Source: G965276675 sp965276675 (GTDB taxonomy: Bacteria > Acidobacteriota > Terriglobia > Terriglobales > Acidobacteriaceae). From it: a stretch of 64,000 nucleotides of DNA. The translations under genes were made by a program, and so were the position numbers. Positions within the stretch are counted from its first letter, which is position 1. Each line of letters starts with the position of its first letter. Of this stretch, positions 44,514 through 52,714 are shown in pieces. The stretch is from NCBI GenBank assembly GCA_965276675.1, contig OZ255624.1:3534001-3598000 (forward strand), read 5' to 3'. A model generated the notes under the pieces. It was not told the DNA's origin, did no database searches, and saw nothing but the letters and a program-made list of their open reading frames with translations.

Positions 44514-45470
44514 TCAGAAGTAGCCCTCCCGCTTTTTGATCTCCATCGAGCCTTCCTGATCATGATCAATGGCCCGGTTGGCACGTTCTGAAGAGCGAAA
44601 GGAGAGGAGCTCGGCGATGATGGAGGGGACGGTGTCTGCGTCGGAGCGAATTGCCCCCGTGCACGGGCTGCAGCCAAGCGAGCGCAGACGCGATTTAACC
44701 AGTTGCGGCTGCTCGCCGAGGCGCGCAACAAAGGCCTGCTCGACGGGAAGCAGCGCGTCGCCGCGCACATACATCGGGCGCTTCTTTGCGTAATACAGAT
44801 CGATCACCGGGATTTGCTCCTCGTGGATGTACTGCCAGACGTCCATCTCCGTCCAGTTCGAGAGGGGGAAGACGCGGATACTCTCGCCAGGGTGGACGCG
44901 CGCATTGTAGAGGTTCCACAACTCGGGACGTTGGTTCTTCGGGTCCCACTGGCCGGCGGCGTCGCGAAAGGAGTAGATGCGCTCCTTGGCGCGTGACTTC
45001 TCTTCGTCGCGACGAGCTCCGCCGAAAGCCGCGTCAAACCCGTAATGTTTCAGCGCGTCGAGCAGCGCTTGCGTCTTCAGCAAGCCGCAACAACGCTTGG
45101 TATCAAGCGCGATCGGATTTGTGCCGGCGGCGATTGCAGATTCGTTGCGCCAGACGAGTAGCTCTGCCCTGACCGAGCGGGCCATCTCGTCGCGAAAGGT
45201 GAGCATCTCGGCGAACTTGAAGCCGGTATCAACGTGTAACAGCGGGAATGGGATCGGTGCCGGATAAAAGGCCTTTTGCGCGAGCCGCAGCATTACGGAG
45301 GAGTCTTTGCCGATCGAGTAGAGCATGACCGGCTTCTCGAACTCGGACGCGACTTCGCGCAGGATGTGAATGCTCTCGGCCTCGAGCAGGCGTAGATGGC
45401 TGAGGCGGGACAGCGCGTTAGCGCTCGCGGAAGATGTGTCATAGAATAGCTCGCTCTCGATGATCGGCAT
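44514..45470 (-). CDS. cysD: Sulfate adenylyltransferase subunit 2 (CysD)
   Basis: ATP-sulfurylase catalytic subunit that makes APS from sulfate and ATP with CysN. The 318-residue protein has the PP-motif [33 protein letters not shown] and the C-terminal [14 protein letters not shown]. It is the first gene of the cysDNH-tauE cluster. GAGG lies five bases before the ATG. Confidence 0.94.
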   Translation of the reverse strand: MPIIESELFYDTSSASANALSRLSHLRLLEAESIHILREVASEFEKPVMLYSIGKDSSVMLRLAQKAFYPAPIPFPLLHVDTGFKFAEMLTFRDEMARSVRAELLVWRNESAIAAGTNPIALDTKRCCGLLKTQALLDALKHYGFDAAFGGARRDEEKSRAKERIYSFRDAAGQWDPKNQRPELWNLYNARVHPGESIRVFPLSNWTEMDVWQYIHEEQIPVIDLYYAKKRPMYVRGDALLPVEQAFVARLGEQPQLVKSRLRSLGCSPCTGAIRSDADTVPSIIAELLSFRSSERANRAIDHDQEGSMEIKKREGYF

Positions 45471-46136
45471 GCAAACCTCGTTGAGTAAAAGGTAATGCTG
45501 AAGACCGGAGCGATAGGATGGGACACCCGGCAGTTCAGCTACGGGTGTGTCTTCTGATGTGATTGCGGAGAGAAATCAGAGACTACATACACCCATCGAA
45601 GATGATCGACGGGCTACAACAGAAGCGGCTTTTGGAAGCGCTCACCATTCGAACGATGCTAGCAGACCATCGACGCCGACACAAGTCCGAGCTGCCCTGA
45701 TAATGGCTTTGCTGCGGCTTCTATGTCTCGTCTACTCGCCAGAACGGCGAACGATACGTAACTCTTCGCGTTGCCGCTCTAGAATATGCCCACGTCGGTT
45801 AATGCAACAGGGCCTCATTTAGGTTCACCCTGTGGTCAGGTGTCCTGCCCGGCGCTATCACGAATTGACATGTCAATCTCCGATACGCAGCGGCAAGAAT
45901 AATTCTTTGTTTCCGCGACAGAGGTTCGCCGCAGAGATTGCGGAGGCAGCCGTCTGAACAGCCTCAGAAATCATCGGATATTCATCTCGTTGTGTATCGC
46001 GGCGGGTAGCGGACGTGCGATCAATACAAGGGTACCTAAACCGTGCCCCGCGCAGCTTCCGCTCACTGTTCCCCCAGGGCGGCGGAGGCGCACACCCTCA
46101 ATTTCAGAGATAAGCCTCTCTTTTTGGAGAACCTGT
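45471..46136. other. Gene-poor 666-base region between cysD and the phosphoesterase gene
   Basis: This is a divergent promoter region with no supported gene; a 91-codon open frame at 45547-45822 is Arg/Ser-rich without family features. A repeat of the GATGGGACACCCGG type with a hairpin (ACACCCG and CGGGTGT arms, 45523-45548) lies in the cysD leader. I saw no recognisable riboswitch. Confidence 0.45.
45515..45548. repeat. GATGGGACACCCGG-type hairpin element in the cysD leader
   Basis: AGGATGGGACACCCGG runs into a hairpin (ACACCCG, 12-base loop, CGGGTGT). The core matches the elements at 3713-3745 and 9210-9250, so this is the third copy in the window and the only intergenic one. Confidence 0.55.
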
Positions 46137-48149
46137 ATGACGCTACGCATGAATTCCATTGCCGCCGCCAGCTTGGCCGCGTTGATGGTGATGCAGCCCG
46201 CGCTCCCGGCCTTTGCGCAGGAGTCGACCCCCCACCAGCAGCTCATCCAGAAATACAAGCTCAGCTCCGACAATGCGCCAGCCGCGTTGTCGCAGTCCCA
46301 GATCGAGAAGCTGATCCACCAGAAGGTGAAGTATGTCTTCGTGCTGTACCAGGAGAACCGCTCGTTCGACTCGTACTTCGGCACGTATCCCGGTGCGGAG
46401 GGTCTGTACAGCCATCCGGAGAGCCAGACGCCGGGCTACTATCAGGAGATCCTAAACGTGGACGGCACGCGGGGCATGATCCACCCCTTCCGCATCGGTC
46501 CGAATGAGCACGCCGCCGACACGGACGATATCGATCACTCCCATCCGCGAATTGTCGCGAAGATGGACGTGGCGGGGAACGGGCTGCCAAAGATGGACCA
46601 GTTCGCCTATGTAGAGCAGCAGAAGTACCTGATCAACCCGGCTTCGAACCCGCTGCAGGCCCGGCAGTATGGCGAGCTGGCTATGGCGTATGAGGATTGC
46701 GATACGGTTCCACTGCTCTGGCAATACGCCAACAAGTTCGTGCTCTTCGATCACATTTTCCAGCAGTTCACCGGGCCGTCCACGCCGGGCAATCTGGCGA
46801 TCATCGGGGCGCAGGCGGGCGAGACGCAGTTGGTGAAGCATCCGGAGCAGGCGTATGCCGGCAACGGCGCCTCCGGGCCGGGCGTGCCGGTGTTGAACGA
46901 TGCGAACCCGCTGTGGGGATCGCAGAAGGATCCCGAGGGCACGGGGACGCTGGTCCCGTACAACCCTGGCGACTATAAGAGCACTACGGTGCCGCAGTAC
47001 AACCAGGGGTACGCCACGCTTCCGCTGACGATGAAGGGCGGCGAGCTGGCGACTGTGGCCAAAGCTGACCGCGATCCGGATGGCGATCTGGAGGATGTGC
47101 GCGACGATGTTGAGTTGATCAGCGCGCAAGGCAAGCAGACGGTGCCTTTTGGCTGGTTTGAGGAGGGCTACGACCGCGAGTCCACCGACCAGGGTCCGCT
47201 GACGGCAGATGGCAGCCATGCCTCTTACGTCACGCATCACAACGGTCCGCAGTACTTCGGCTACATCGCCAACAATCCGCAGATGGCGAACCAGTTGCAC
47301 GGGCTGGGGGACTTCTTCTCGGCAGTCGACAACAAGTCGCTCCCGGTGGAGGGTGGAGTCTTTTTCGTAAAGGGTGGATTTCAGAACATCCTGGGATTGA
47401 AGCCGACGTTTAACGACGCCAAGGTGCAGACGAACTTCCTGGGCGATGACGACCATCCGGCCTACTCGGACGCGCAGATCAGCGAGGCGCTGGTGGCAGA
47501 GTCGATCAACAAGATCGCCGCAAGCCCTTACTGGAAAGACAGCGCAATTATCGTGACCTGGGACGACTCGGAGGGAGACTACGACCATGTGCCGCCACCG
47601 GTGCAGTCCAAGGGCCCGGATGGGTCGTTGATCACGGATGGTCCGCGGGTTCCACTCATGGTGATTTCGCCGTACTCGAAGACGAACTTCATCTCCCACC
47701 AGCCGGGGAACCACTCGTCGGTAGTCAAGTTCATCGACACTGTCTTTGGATTGACACCGCTGGCGCTGCTGCCGGATGAGTCCATCGCGCGGTTGATTGG
47801 CGAGGAGACCTACGGGCAGAAGAACCTGGGTCCGCAGGATGCGCTCACACCGGATATCTCCAACCTGCTGAATGCCTTCAGTGTGCCGCGGCTGAAGGGT
47901 GAAGCGGAAACACTGCCAGCTTCCTATGCCACGGTGGACGAGGGGCTGATCCGTAAGCTGCCAGATACGACGGGCTATGGTTGCTCCACACTGGGCATTG
48001 TGACGACGGACCGCCGCAAGGGTATCAAGAACGAGATCCCAAGCGACTTCAATCCGCGTCCCAGCACCGACCCCAGTTCGTACACACCACCTGCGGCGAC
48101 TACTGCCGCAAGCGGTGCTGCCGCGATCACAACTCCGGCAGCCCAGTAA
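46137..48149 (+). CDS. Phosphoesterase family protein (phospholipase C / acid phosphatase type), secreted
   Basis: A 670-residue exported enzyme of the PF04185 phosphoesterase group. A signal peptide (SIAAASLAALMVMQPALPAFAQ) is followed by the N-terminal metal motif YQENRSFDSYFGTYPG. Later come IIVTWDDSEGDYDHVPPP, GPRVPLMVISPYS and NHSSVVKFID, all diagnostic. The C-terminus is a low-complexity Thr/Ala stretch. The ATG at 46137 is chosen for its GGAGA eight bases upstream and the signal peptide that follows; the next ATG (46149) is close. The substrate (phospholipid or phosphomonoester) is undetermined. A strong terminator follows. Confidence 0.88.
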   Translation: MTLRMNSIAAASLAALMVMQPALPAFAQESTPHQQLIQKYKLSSDNAPAALSQSQIEKLIHQKVKYVFVLYQENRSFDSYFGTYPGAEGLYSHPESQTPGYYQEILNVDGTRGMIHPFRIGPNEHAADTDDIDHSHPRIVAKMDVAGNGLPKMDQFAYVEQQKYLINPASNPLQARQYGELAMAYEDCDTVPLLWQYANKFVLFDHIFQQFTGPSTPGNLAIIGAQAGETQLVKHPEQAYAGNGASGPGVPVLNDANPLWGSQKDPEGTGTLVPYNPGDYKSTTVPQYNQGYATLPLTMKGGELATVAKADRDPDGDLEDVRDDVELISAQGKQTVPFGWFEEGYDRESTDQGPLTADGSHASYVTHHNGPQYFGYIANNPQMANQLHGLGDFFSAVDNKSLPVEGGVFFVKGGFQNILGLKPTFNDAKVQTNFLGDDDHPAYSDAQISEALVAESINKIAASPYWKDSAIIVTWDDSEGDYDHVPPPVQSKGPDGSLITDGPRVPLMVISPYSKTNFISHQPGNHSSVVKFIDTVFGLTPLALLPDESIARLIGEETYGQKNLGPQDALTPDISNLLNAFSVPRLKGEAETLPASYATVDEGLIRKLPDTTGYGCSTLGIVTTDRRKGIKNEIPSDFNPRPSTDPSSYTPPAATTAASGAAAITTPAAQ

Positions 48150-48171
48150 ACTCCAGCAGTACGCGAATGGA

Positions 48172-48205
48172 GGCCAGCCGCTCCCCAGAGCGGCTGGCCT
48201 TTTTG
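48172..48205 (+). terminator. Rho-independent terminator after the phosphoesterase gene
   Basis: The stem GGCCAGCCGCT pairs with AGCGGCTGGCC around a CCCCAG-like loop and is followed at once by TTTTT. It lies 22 bases past the stop codon. This is the clearest intrinsic terminator in the window. Confidence 0.88.
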
Positions 48206-48244
48206 CTTACGGACGCAATTCTTTCGTGCATGGAGAAAAAAATG

Positions 48245-48345
48245 CAGTCCCTCCGCTGCATTGCGCCATGTGGCGCAACGCAGGTCGGAATGACAGCGTA
48301 TGGTATTGACGCCTGTGGCGGCAGCTCCGGTTGGGATGACAGTGT
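48245..48345. repeat. Degenerate GGAATGACAG/GGGATGACAG repeat pair with palindrome
   Basis: Two tails, GGTCGGAATGACAG and GGTTGGGATGACAG, lie in tandem, and the first is preceded by a perfect palindrome TGCGCCATGTGGCGCA (48262-48277). This resembles the ATGACAG-ended repeats near 3.4 and 5.7 kb. It lies in the leader of the CocE-type gene. Confidence 0.5.
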
Positions 48346-48405
48346 GGAGTGAAGCGATTCGATTGCGGCCGGGATACTCTAGGGAGGATTCTGAGGAGAG
48401 AGTGG

Positions 48406-50322
48406 ATGAGGCGAGGTTTACGAGAGCAGTTTGCGGTAGCGCTGCTGGTACTGGTAAGTGGAGTGTCAGTGTTGGCGCAGGACAAGCCGGCCGATGACTA
48501 CGTCAAGGAGCACTACACGAAGTACGAGTACCGCATTCCGATGCGCGATGGCGTGCACCTGTTCACCTCGGTGTATGTGCCGAAGGATCCAGCGCAGCCG
48601 TATCCCATTCTGATGGACCGGACGCCGTACTCGGTCGCACCCTATGGAGCGGATGAGTACAAGAAGAAGGTCGGACCTTCCGATGAGTTCGAGAAGGCCG
48701 GCTACATCTTCGTCTACCAGGATGTGCGCGGTCGCTACCTGTCCGAGGGAGCATTCGTCGAGATGCATCCGCACATCGATCACAAGACATCACCGAAGGA
48801 TGTGGACGATAGCTCGGATACCTACGACACCGTCGAGTACCTGCTGAAGCATGTGCCGAACAACAACGGCAAGGTGGGCATCTGGGGCATCTCGTATCCT
48901 GGCTTTTACACCTCGGCCAGCATCATCGATTCGCATCCGGCAATCAAGGCGGCCAGCCCACAGGCACCGATGACGAACCTCTTCCTGGGGGACGATGGCT
49001 ACCACGGGGGCGCGTTTATGCTGGCGGCGAACTTCGGGTTCTATAGCTCATTCACGCCGATGGCCGAGCCGGCCAAGCCTCCGAAGGTGCATGTGCCGTT
49101 CGACATGGGGACTCCGGATGGGTATGCGTTCTACCTGAAGGCGACACCCACTTCCCTGCTGGATACGGCGGTACTGCGCGGGAGCAATCCGCTATTTACG
49201 GATCAACTGAACCATGACACGTATGACGGGTACTGGAAAGCGCGCGACCTATCGCAGCACATGTTTAACGTGCACTGTGCGGTGATGACGGTGGGCGGCT
49301 GGTACGACGCCGAAGATCTGTTGGGGCCGTGGCGGACGTATCGCGCGATCGAGAAGAACAATCCGGAGACGCCGAATACCATTGTCGAGGGGCCATGGGT
49401 GCATGGCGGATGGGCGGCCACGGACGGCGACCGCCTGGGTGACGTGAGCTTCAACTCGAAGACGGGCGAGTACTTCCGCCGGAACATTCAGTTCCCTTTC
49501 TTTGAGCATTACCTGAAGGGCAAGGGCGAGGCGCCGCCCGAGGCGTACATGTTCGAGACGGGCACGAATGTGTGGAGAAAGTATCCCAGCTGGCCGCCGC
49601 CCGGCGTGCAACCGAAGATGCTTTACTTTCACGCAAATGGGAGACTATCGTTTGAAGCGCCGAGCGAGAGCGGCGCGGCTGCGGTGGATACGTACGTGAG
49701 CGATCCAGCGCGACCAGTGCCGTTTGTGGACTACACGACGGACACAGTGCCGCAGCGCTATATGGTCGACGACCAGCGCTTCGCCGCGCGCAGACCGGAT
49801 GTGCTGGTCTACCAGACGGAGCCGCTGGCCGAGGATGTGACCATCGCCGGGCCGATCTCACCCAAGCTGAAGATTGTGTCATCGGGGACGGATTCGGATT
49901 TTGTGGTGAAGCTGATCGATGTGTATCCGGAGGACTACCCGGATGCACCGGACGCGACGACTGGCAACAAGCGCATTCTGGGTGTGCCGCCGCTGCACAT
50001 GGGTGGGTATCAGCAACTGTTACGTGGTGAGCCGATGCGGGCGAAGTTCCGTGGCAGCTGGGAGAAGCCGGAGGCGCTGACGCCGGGCAAGGTGACGGAG
50101 CTGGACTTCGAGATGCCGGACCTGGACCACACCTTCCGCCGGGGACACCGCATCATGGTGCAGGTGCAGAGCTCGTGGTTTCCGCTGACGGACCGGAACC
50201 CGCAGACGTTTACGGACATTCCGCATGCGAAGCCGGAGCAGTTTCAGAAGGCGACGGAGCAGGTGTACCGGAGCCGGGCCGAGGCGTCGGGGGTTGAGGT
50301 GATGGTGCCGCCGCAGCCGTAA
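48406..50322 (+). CDS. CocE/NonD-family hydrolase (X-Pro dipeptidyl-peptidase type)
   Basis: An exported alpha/beta hydrolase of 638 residues, cleaving peptides or esters. A signal peptide (FAVALLVLVSGVSVLAQ) is followed by the catalytic domain opening YRIPMRDGVHLFTSVYVPKD, the Ser nucleophile in GIWGISYPGFYTS, and the cap region QAPMTNLFLGDD. A C-terminal jelly-roll domain follows (about 440-638, EDVTIAGPISPKLKIVSSGTDSDFVVKLIDV). The ATG at 48406 follows GAGGAGAG at good distance; a GTG 19 codons earlier is less likely. Convergent with the MFS gene. Confidence 0.9.
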   Translation: MRRGLREQFAVALLVLVSGVSVLAQDKPADDYVKEHYTKYEYRIPMRDGVHLFTSVYVPKDPAQPYPILMDRTPYSVAPYGADEYKKKVGPSDEFEKAGYIFVYQDVRGRYLSEGAFVEMHPHIDHKTSPKDVDDSSDTYDTVEYLLKHVPNNNGKVGIWGISYPGFYTSASIIDSHPAIKAASPQAPMTNLFLGDDGYHGGAFMLAANFGFYSSFTPMAEPAKPPKVHVPFDMGTPDGYAFYLKATPTSLLDTAVLRGSNPLFTDQLNHDTYDGYWKARDLSQHMFNVHCAVMTVGGWYDAEDLLGPWRTYRAIEKNNPETPNTIVEGPWVHGGWAATDGDRLGDVSFNSKTGEYFRRNIQFPFFEHYLKGKGEAPPEAYMFETGTNVWRKYPSWPPPGVQPKMLYFHANGRLSFEAPSESGAAAVDTYVSDPARPVPFVDYTTDTVPQRYMVDDQRFAARRPDVLVYQTEPLAEDVTIAGPISPKLKIVSSGTDSDFVVKLIDVYPEDYPDAPDATTGNKRILGVPPLHMGGYQQLLRGEPMRAKFRGSWEKPEALTPGKVTELDFEMPDLDHTFRRGHRIMVQVQSSWFPLTDRNPQTFTDIPHAKPEQFQKATEQVYRSRAEASGVEVMVPPQP

Positions 50323-50323
50323 T

Positions 50324-50377
50324 CAGGGTTCAGGGTTCAGGGTTCAGGGTTCAGGGTTCAGGGTTCAGGGTTCAGGG
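50324..50377. repeat. Heptanucleotide tandem repeat (CAGGGTT)n
   Basis: Seven complete CAGGGTT units (50324-50372) are followed by a partial unit CAGGG. It lies between the convergent CocE-type and MFS genes and overlaps the last codons and stop of the MFS gene. Copy number is likely to vary by slippage. Confidence 0.9.
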
Positions 50378-51665
50378 AGTTGGATGGCTTGGTGGCCCGT
50401 TGACTGAGCCAAGCTACGGCGGCGCAGACGAGCAGTGAGCTGGCTATGGCGAAGAGGCCGCTGGCATAGCTTTGCGTGGCTTGGCGTAGCCACCCCATGG
50501 CAAAGGATCCGACGAAGCCACCGAGATTACCGAGCGAGTTGATCAACGCAATGCCGCCGGCAGCTGCGGAGCCTTCGAGACGGCGCGAGGCCATCGTCCA
50601 GAAGACTGGCATGCCGGCGAAGACTCCGCCGGCACCCATAGCGAATCCGACGGTCGCGAGCACGATCTCGTGGGAGAAGCCGGCCAGCGCGATCCCTGCG
50701 GCCGAGACGACCATGGCCAGGATCAGGTGCCAGAGCCGCTCGCCTGTGCGGTCCGAGTTGCGGCTCCAAAACCACATCATGAGCGCGCCTATGGCGTACG
50801 GAAGGGCCGTAGACCAGCCGGTAAGGCGGACGCTGAGTCCCAGGTTTGCGAGGATTTTGGGAATCCAGAAGCCTAGGCCGTAGAGGCCAAGCATGAGCCC
50901 GAAATAGACGAAGCTCAGAAGCAGCACAACGGGGCTCACCAGCGCAGCTTGCAGCCCAAAGTGATGCGGCGGCTGGGATTTCCGTTCGCGCTCGAGCGAT
51001 CGCGCGATCTCCTCCCTTTCGCCGCTCGTCAGAAAGCTGGCCTTCTCCGGGCCATCAGGCAAGGCAAACAAGACGACTAAGCCAAGCAGGATGGCTGGGA
51101 TACCTTCCAGGATGAAGAGCCACTGCCAGCCGGCGAGGCCTAACTTCCCGTCCAACTCCAAAAGATACGAAGAGAGCGGCGAGCCAATGACGCTGGAGAG
51201 CGGAATGGCGAGGATGAAGAGCGCGTTGAGGCGGGTGCGCTCCGCGGAGGGAAGCCAGTAGGTGAGGTACAGGATAATGCCGGGGAAGAAGCCGGCCTCG
51301 GCCACGCCGAGCAGAAAGCGCAGCGAGAGATACGAGGCCGGGCCGCGCACCAGCGCCATGCACACGGCAACGATGCCCCAGGAGATCATGATGCGGGCGA
51401 TCCAGCGGCGCGCGCCCACGCGCTGGAGGATGAGGTTGCTGGGGACCTCCAGCAGCAGGTAGCCGAAAAAGAAGATGCCGGAGCCGAGGCCGAAAAGACG
51501 CGGGCCAATGCCCAGGTCGCGGTTCATGGTGAGCGCGGCAAAGCTAAGATTGACGCGGTCCAGGTAGGCGATGAAGTAGAGCAGCATCAGGAAGGGCGCG
51601 AGACGGCGGGCGAGCTTGCGGAAGAGCTGCTCCCGGGCGGAGTCCTGCTGGGATGAGTGGGGCAT
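50358..51665 (-). CDS. MFS permease (anion:cation symporter / hexuronate-phthalate type)
   Basis: A 435-residue inner-membrane transporter with 12 helices. Signatures of the ACS family are FLMLLYFIAYLDRVNLSFAALTMNRDLG, then GYLLLEVPSNLILQRVGARRWIARIMISWG and FLLGVAEAGFFPGIILYLTYWLP. The ATG at 51665 starts the normal family N-terminus. Its last residues (NSLNPEP and stop) are encoded by the CAGGGTT tandem repeat. Two GTATAC boxes lie about 60 bases upstream, as in sugar-acid genes controlled by GntR regulators. Confidence 0.88.
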   Translation of the reverse strand: MPHSSQQDSAREQLFRKLARRLAPFLMLLYFIAYLDRVNLSFAALTMNRDLGIGPRLFGLGSGIFFFGYLLLEVPSNLILQRVGARRWIARIMISWGIVAVCMALVRGPASYLSLRFLLGVAEAGFFPGIILYLTYWLPSAERTRLNALFILAIPLSSVIGSPLSSYLLELDGKLGLAGWQWLFILEGIPAILLGLVVLFALPDGPEKASFLTSGEREEIARSLERERKSQPPHHFGLQAALVSPVVLLLSFVYFGLMLGLYGLGFWIPKILANLGLSVRLTGWSTALPYAIGALMMWFWSRNSDRTGERLWHLILAMVVSAAGIALAGFSHEIVLATVGFAMGAGGVFAGMPVFWTMASRRLEGSAAAGGIALINSLGNLGGFVGSFAMGWLRQATQSYASGLFAIASSLLVCAAVAWLSQRATKPSNSLNPEP

Positions 51666-51723
51666 AGCGTGTTTTTGAGCTCCGCAGATTGCGGGATGAA
51701 CCGCTGTCTGAGACGCTGTCATT

Positions 51724-51753
51724 GTTTGTATACAGATGGATTGGTATACAGCA
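51724..51753. promoter_or_regulatory. Paired GTATACAG boxes upstream of the MFS gene
   Basis: TTGTATACAG (GTATAC at 51728-51733) and TGGTATACAG (GTATAC at 51744-51749) are spaced 16 bases centre to centre. GTATAC-centred palindromes are the usual core of FadR-subfamily GntR operators such as those of hexuronate regulators. No FadR-type gene is seen in the window. They lie in the 245-base divergent region between the MFS and DUF1003 genes. Confidence 0.45.
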
Positions 51754-51910
51754 AGGGCGGGATCGATATGACCCGCCCGATTCGCGGGTATCCGGCTGGT
51801 TGTGCCAGAATTCGAGAGTAACGCGGGACGAGAGGGCGCTGGAGCTTCTCTGCGTGCGTTGCTGCTCAACGGCAACGCAATGAGCTCACAACAAAAATTG
51901 AGGATCGGCG

Positions 51911-52450
51911 ATGAACGATAACGAAAAGAGCACGATGCCGCCGGGCTCGCAGGGCGAGGTGGAGGCGAATGTACGGCGCATCGTTGAGATGGAGGAGGCC
52001 TATGAGGAAGAGCTCCCGCCACTCCAGCGCGCGATGGAGGCGGTGGGCGGTTTCGCCGGCACTGGATACTTCCTAATGCTGAACGTTTCGCTGCTGGCGG
52101 TCTGGATTCTTCTGAACACCAGCCCGGCCTCTCCCACCGGAAAGTTCGATCCGTACCCGTTTGGTTTGCTGAGCATTGTTCTGACCGTGGAGGCGGTGCT
52201 GATGACAACCTTCGTGCTGAGCAAGCAGACCCGTATGCAGCGTCGTTCGGAGCACCGAAACCACCTGAACCTGCAGATCGATCTGCTGGCCGAAAAGGAG
52301 ATCACGAAAATTCTGCAGCTCCAAGTTCTGATCTGCGCACGGCTCGGGATCAAAGAGGCGGCGGCGGACGAAGAGGTGCAGGAGATGCAAGAGATCACCT
52401 CTCTCGACCATATGGCGGAGCATGTCCGAGAGAACCTGCCACCGTCTTGA
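51911..52450 (+). CDS. DUF1003 membrane protein
   Basis: A 179-residue inner-membrane protein of unknown role. A charged N-terminus is followed by two helices (about 53-70, FLMLNVSLLAVWILLN; and about 85-107, FGLLSIVLTVEAVLMTTFVLS). The conserved DUF1003 block comes next (SKQTRMQRRSEHRNHLNLQIDLLAEKEITKILQ). Divergent from the MFS gene. Confidence 0.88.
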   Translation: MNDNEKSTMPPGSQGEVEANVRRIVEMEEAYEEELPPLQRAMEAVGGFAGTGYFLMLNVSLLAVWILLNTSPASPTGKFDPYPFGLLSIVLTVEAVLMTTFVLSKQTRMQRRSEHRNHLNLQIDLLAEKEITKILQLQVLICARLGIKEAAADEEVQEMQEITSLDHMAEHVRENLPPS

Positions 52451-52481
52451 GGGCCGCCGCTGGCGATTGCGCAGAAAGCTG

Positions 52482-52595
52482 GAGCGGTTTTCCTGTAGGC
52501 ATATACCGGAGTCACGGAAGAGCACGCGGCTTTTCCGTCAAGAAGAGCCGCACTGCACAAACGTCAGGTGGTGCATAGCAACAGGAAAACCGCTC
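52482..52595 (-). repeat. 114-bp palindromic element, copy C (inverted orientation)
   Basis: The terminal inverted repeats are perfect over 15 bases (GAGCGGTTTTCCTGT and ACAGGAAAACCGCTC). An internal hairpin lies at 52526-52551 (GCGGCTTTTC with GAAGAGCCGC). Read on the minus strand it begins GAGCGGTTTTCCTGTTGCTAT, aligning with copy B. Both arms carry the same base changes relative to copies A and B. It lies between the DUF1003 and pullulanase genes. Confidence 0.87.
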
Positions 52596-52714
52596 TAGAC
52601 AGCCCTGGAGTGCCGGGGTTAGGATGCTGGCGCCATAAGATCGGGAGTGAGAGGAGCCCCAGAGCTCGCCGCTCCCGATCCGTTCTCATAGACGCTTTAC
52701 TCGAGAGTCCGCCA

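Noticed and set aside
45471..45600. Sulfur-related riboswitch in the cysD leader
   Set aside because: The only structure seen is the dispersed GGGTGT hairpin repeat; no SAM-riboswitch core motif could be recognised.
45547..45822. 91-codon plus-strand open frame in a gene-poor region
   Set aside because: Basic, Ser/Arg-rich, no ribosome-binding site and no recognisable family.
46452..47714. 420-codon minus-strand open frame
   Set aside because: Antisense to the phosphoesterase gene; Arg/Val-rich shadow without domains.
50324..50377. CRISPR-like or telomere-like array
   Set aside because: Seven-base direct units with no spacers; a simple tandem repeat.
52568..52714. N-terminal extension of the pullulanase from an upstream GTG
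   Set aside because: The extra 49 codons start inside repeat element C and precede a proper signal peptide at 52715.
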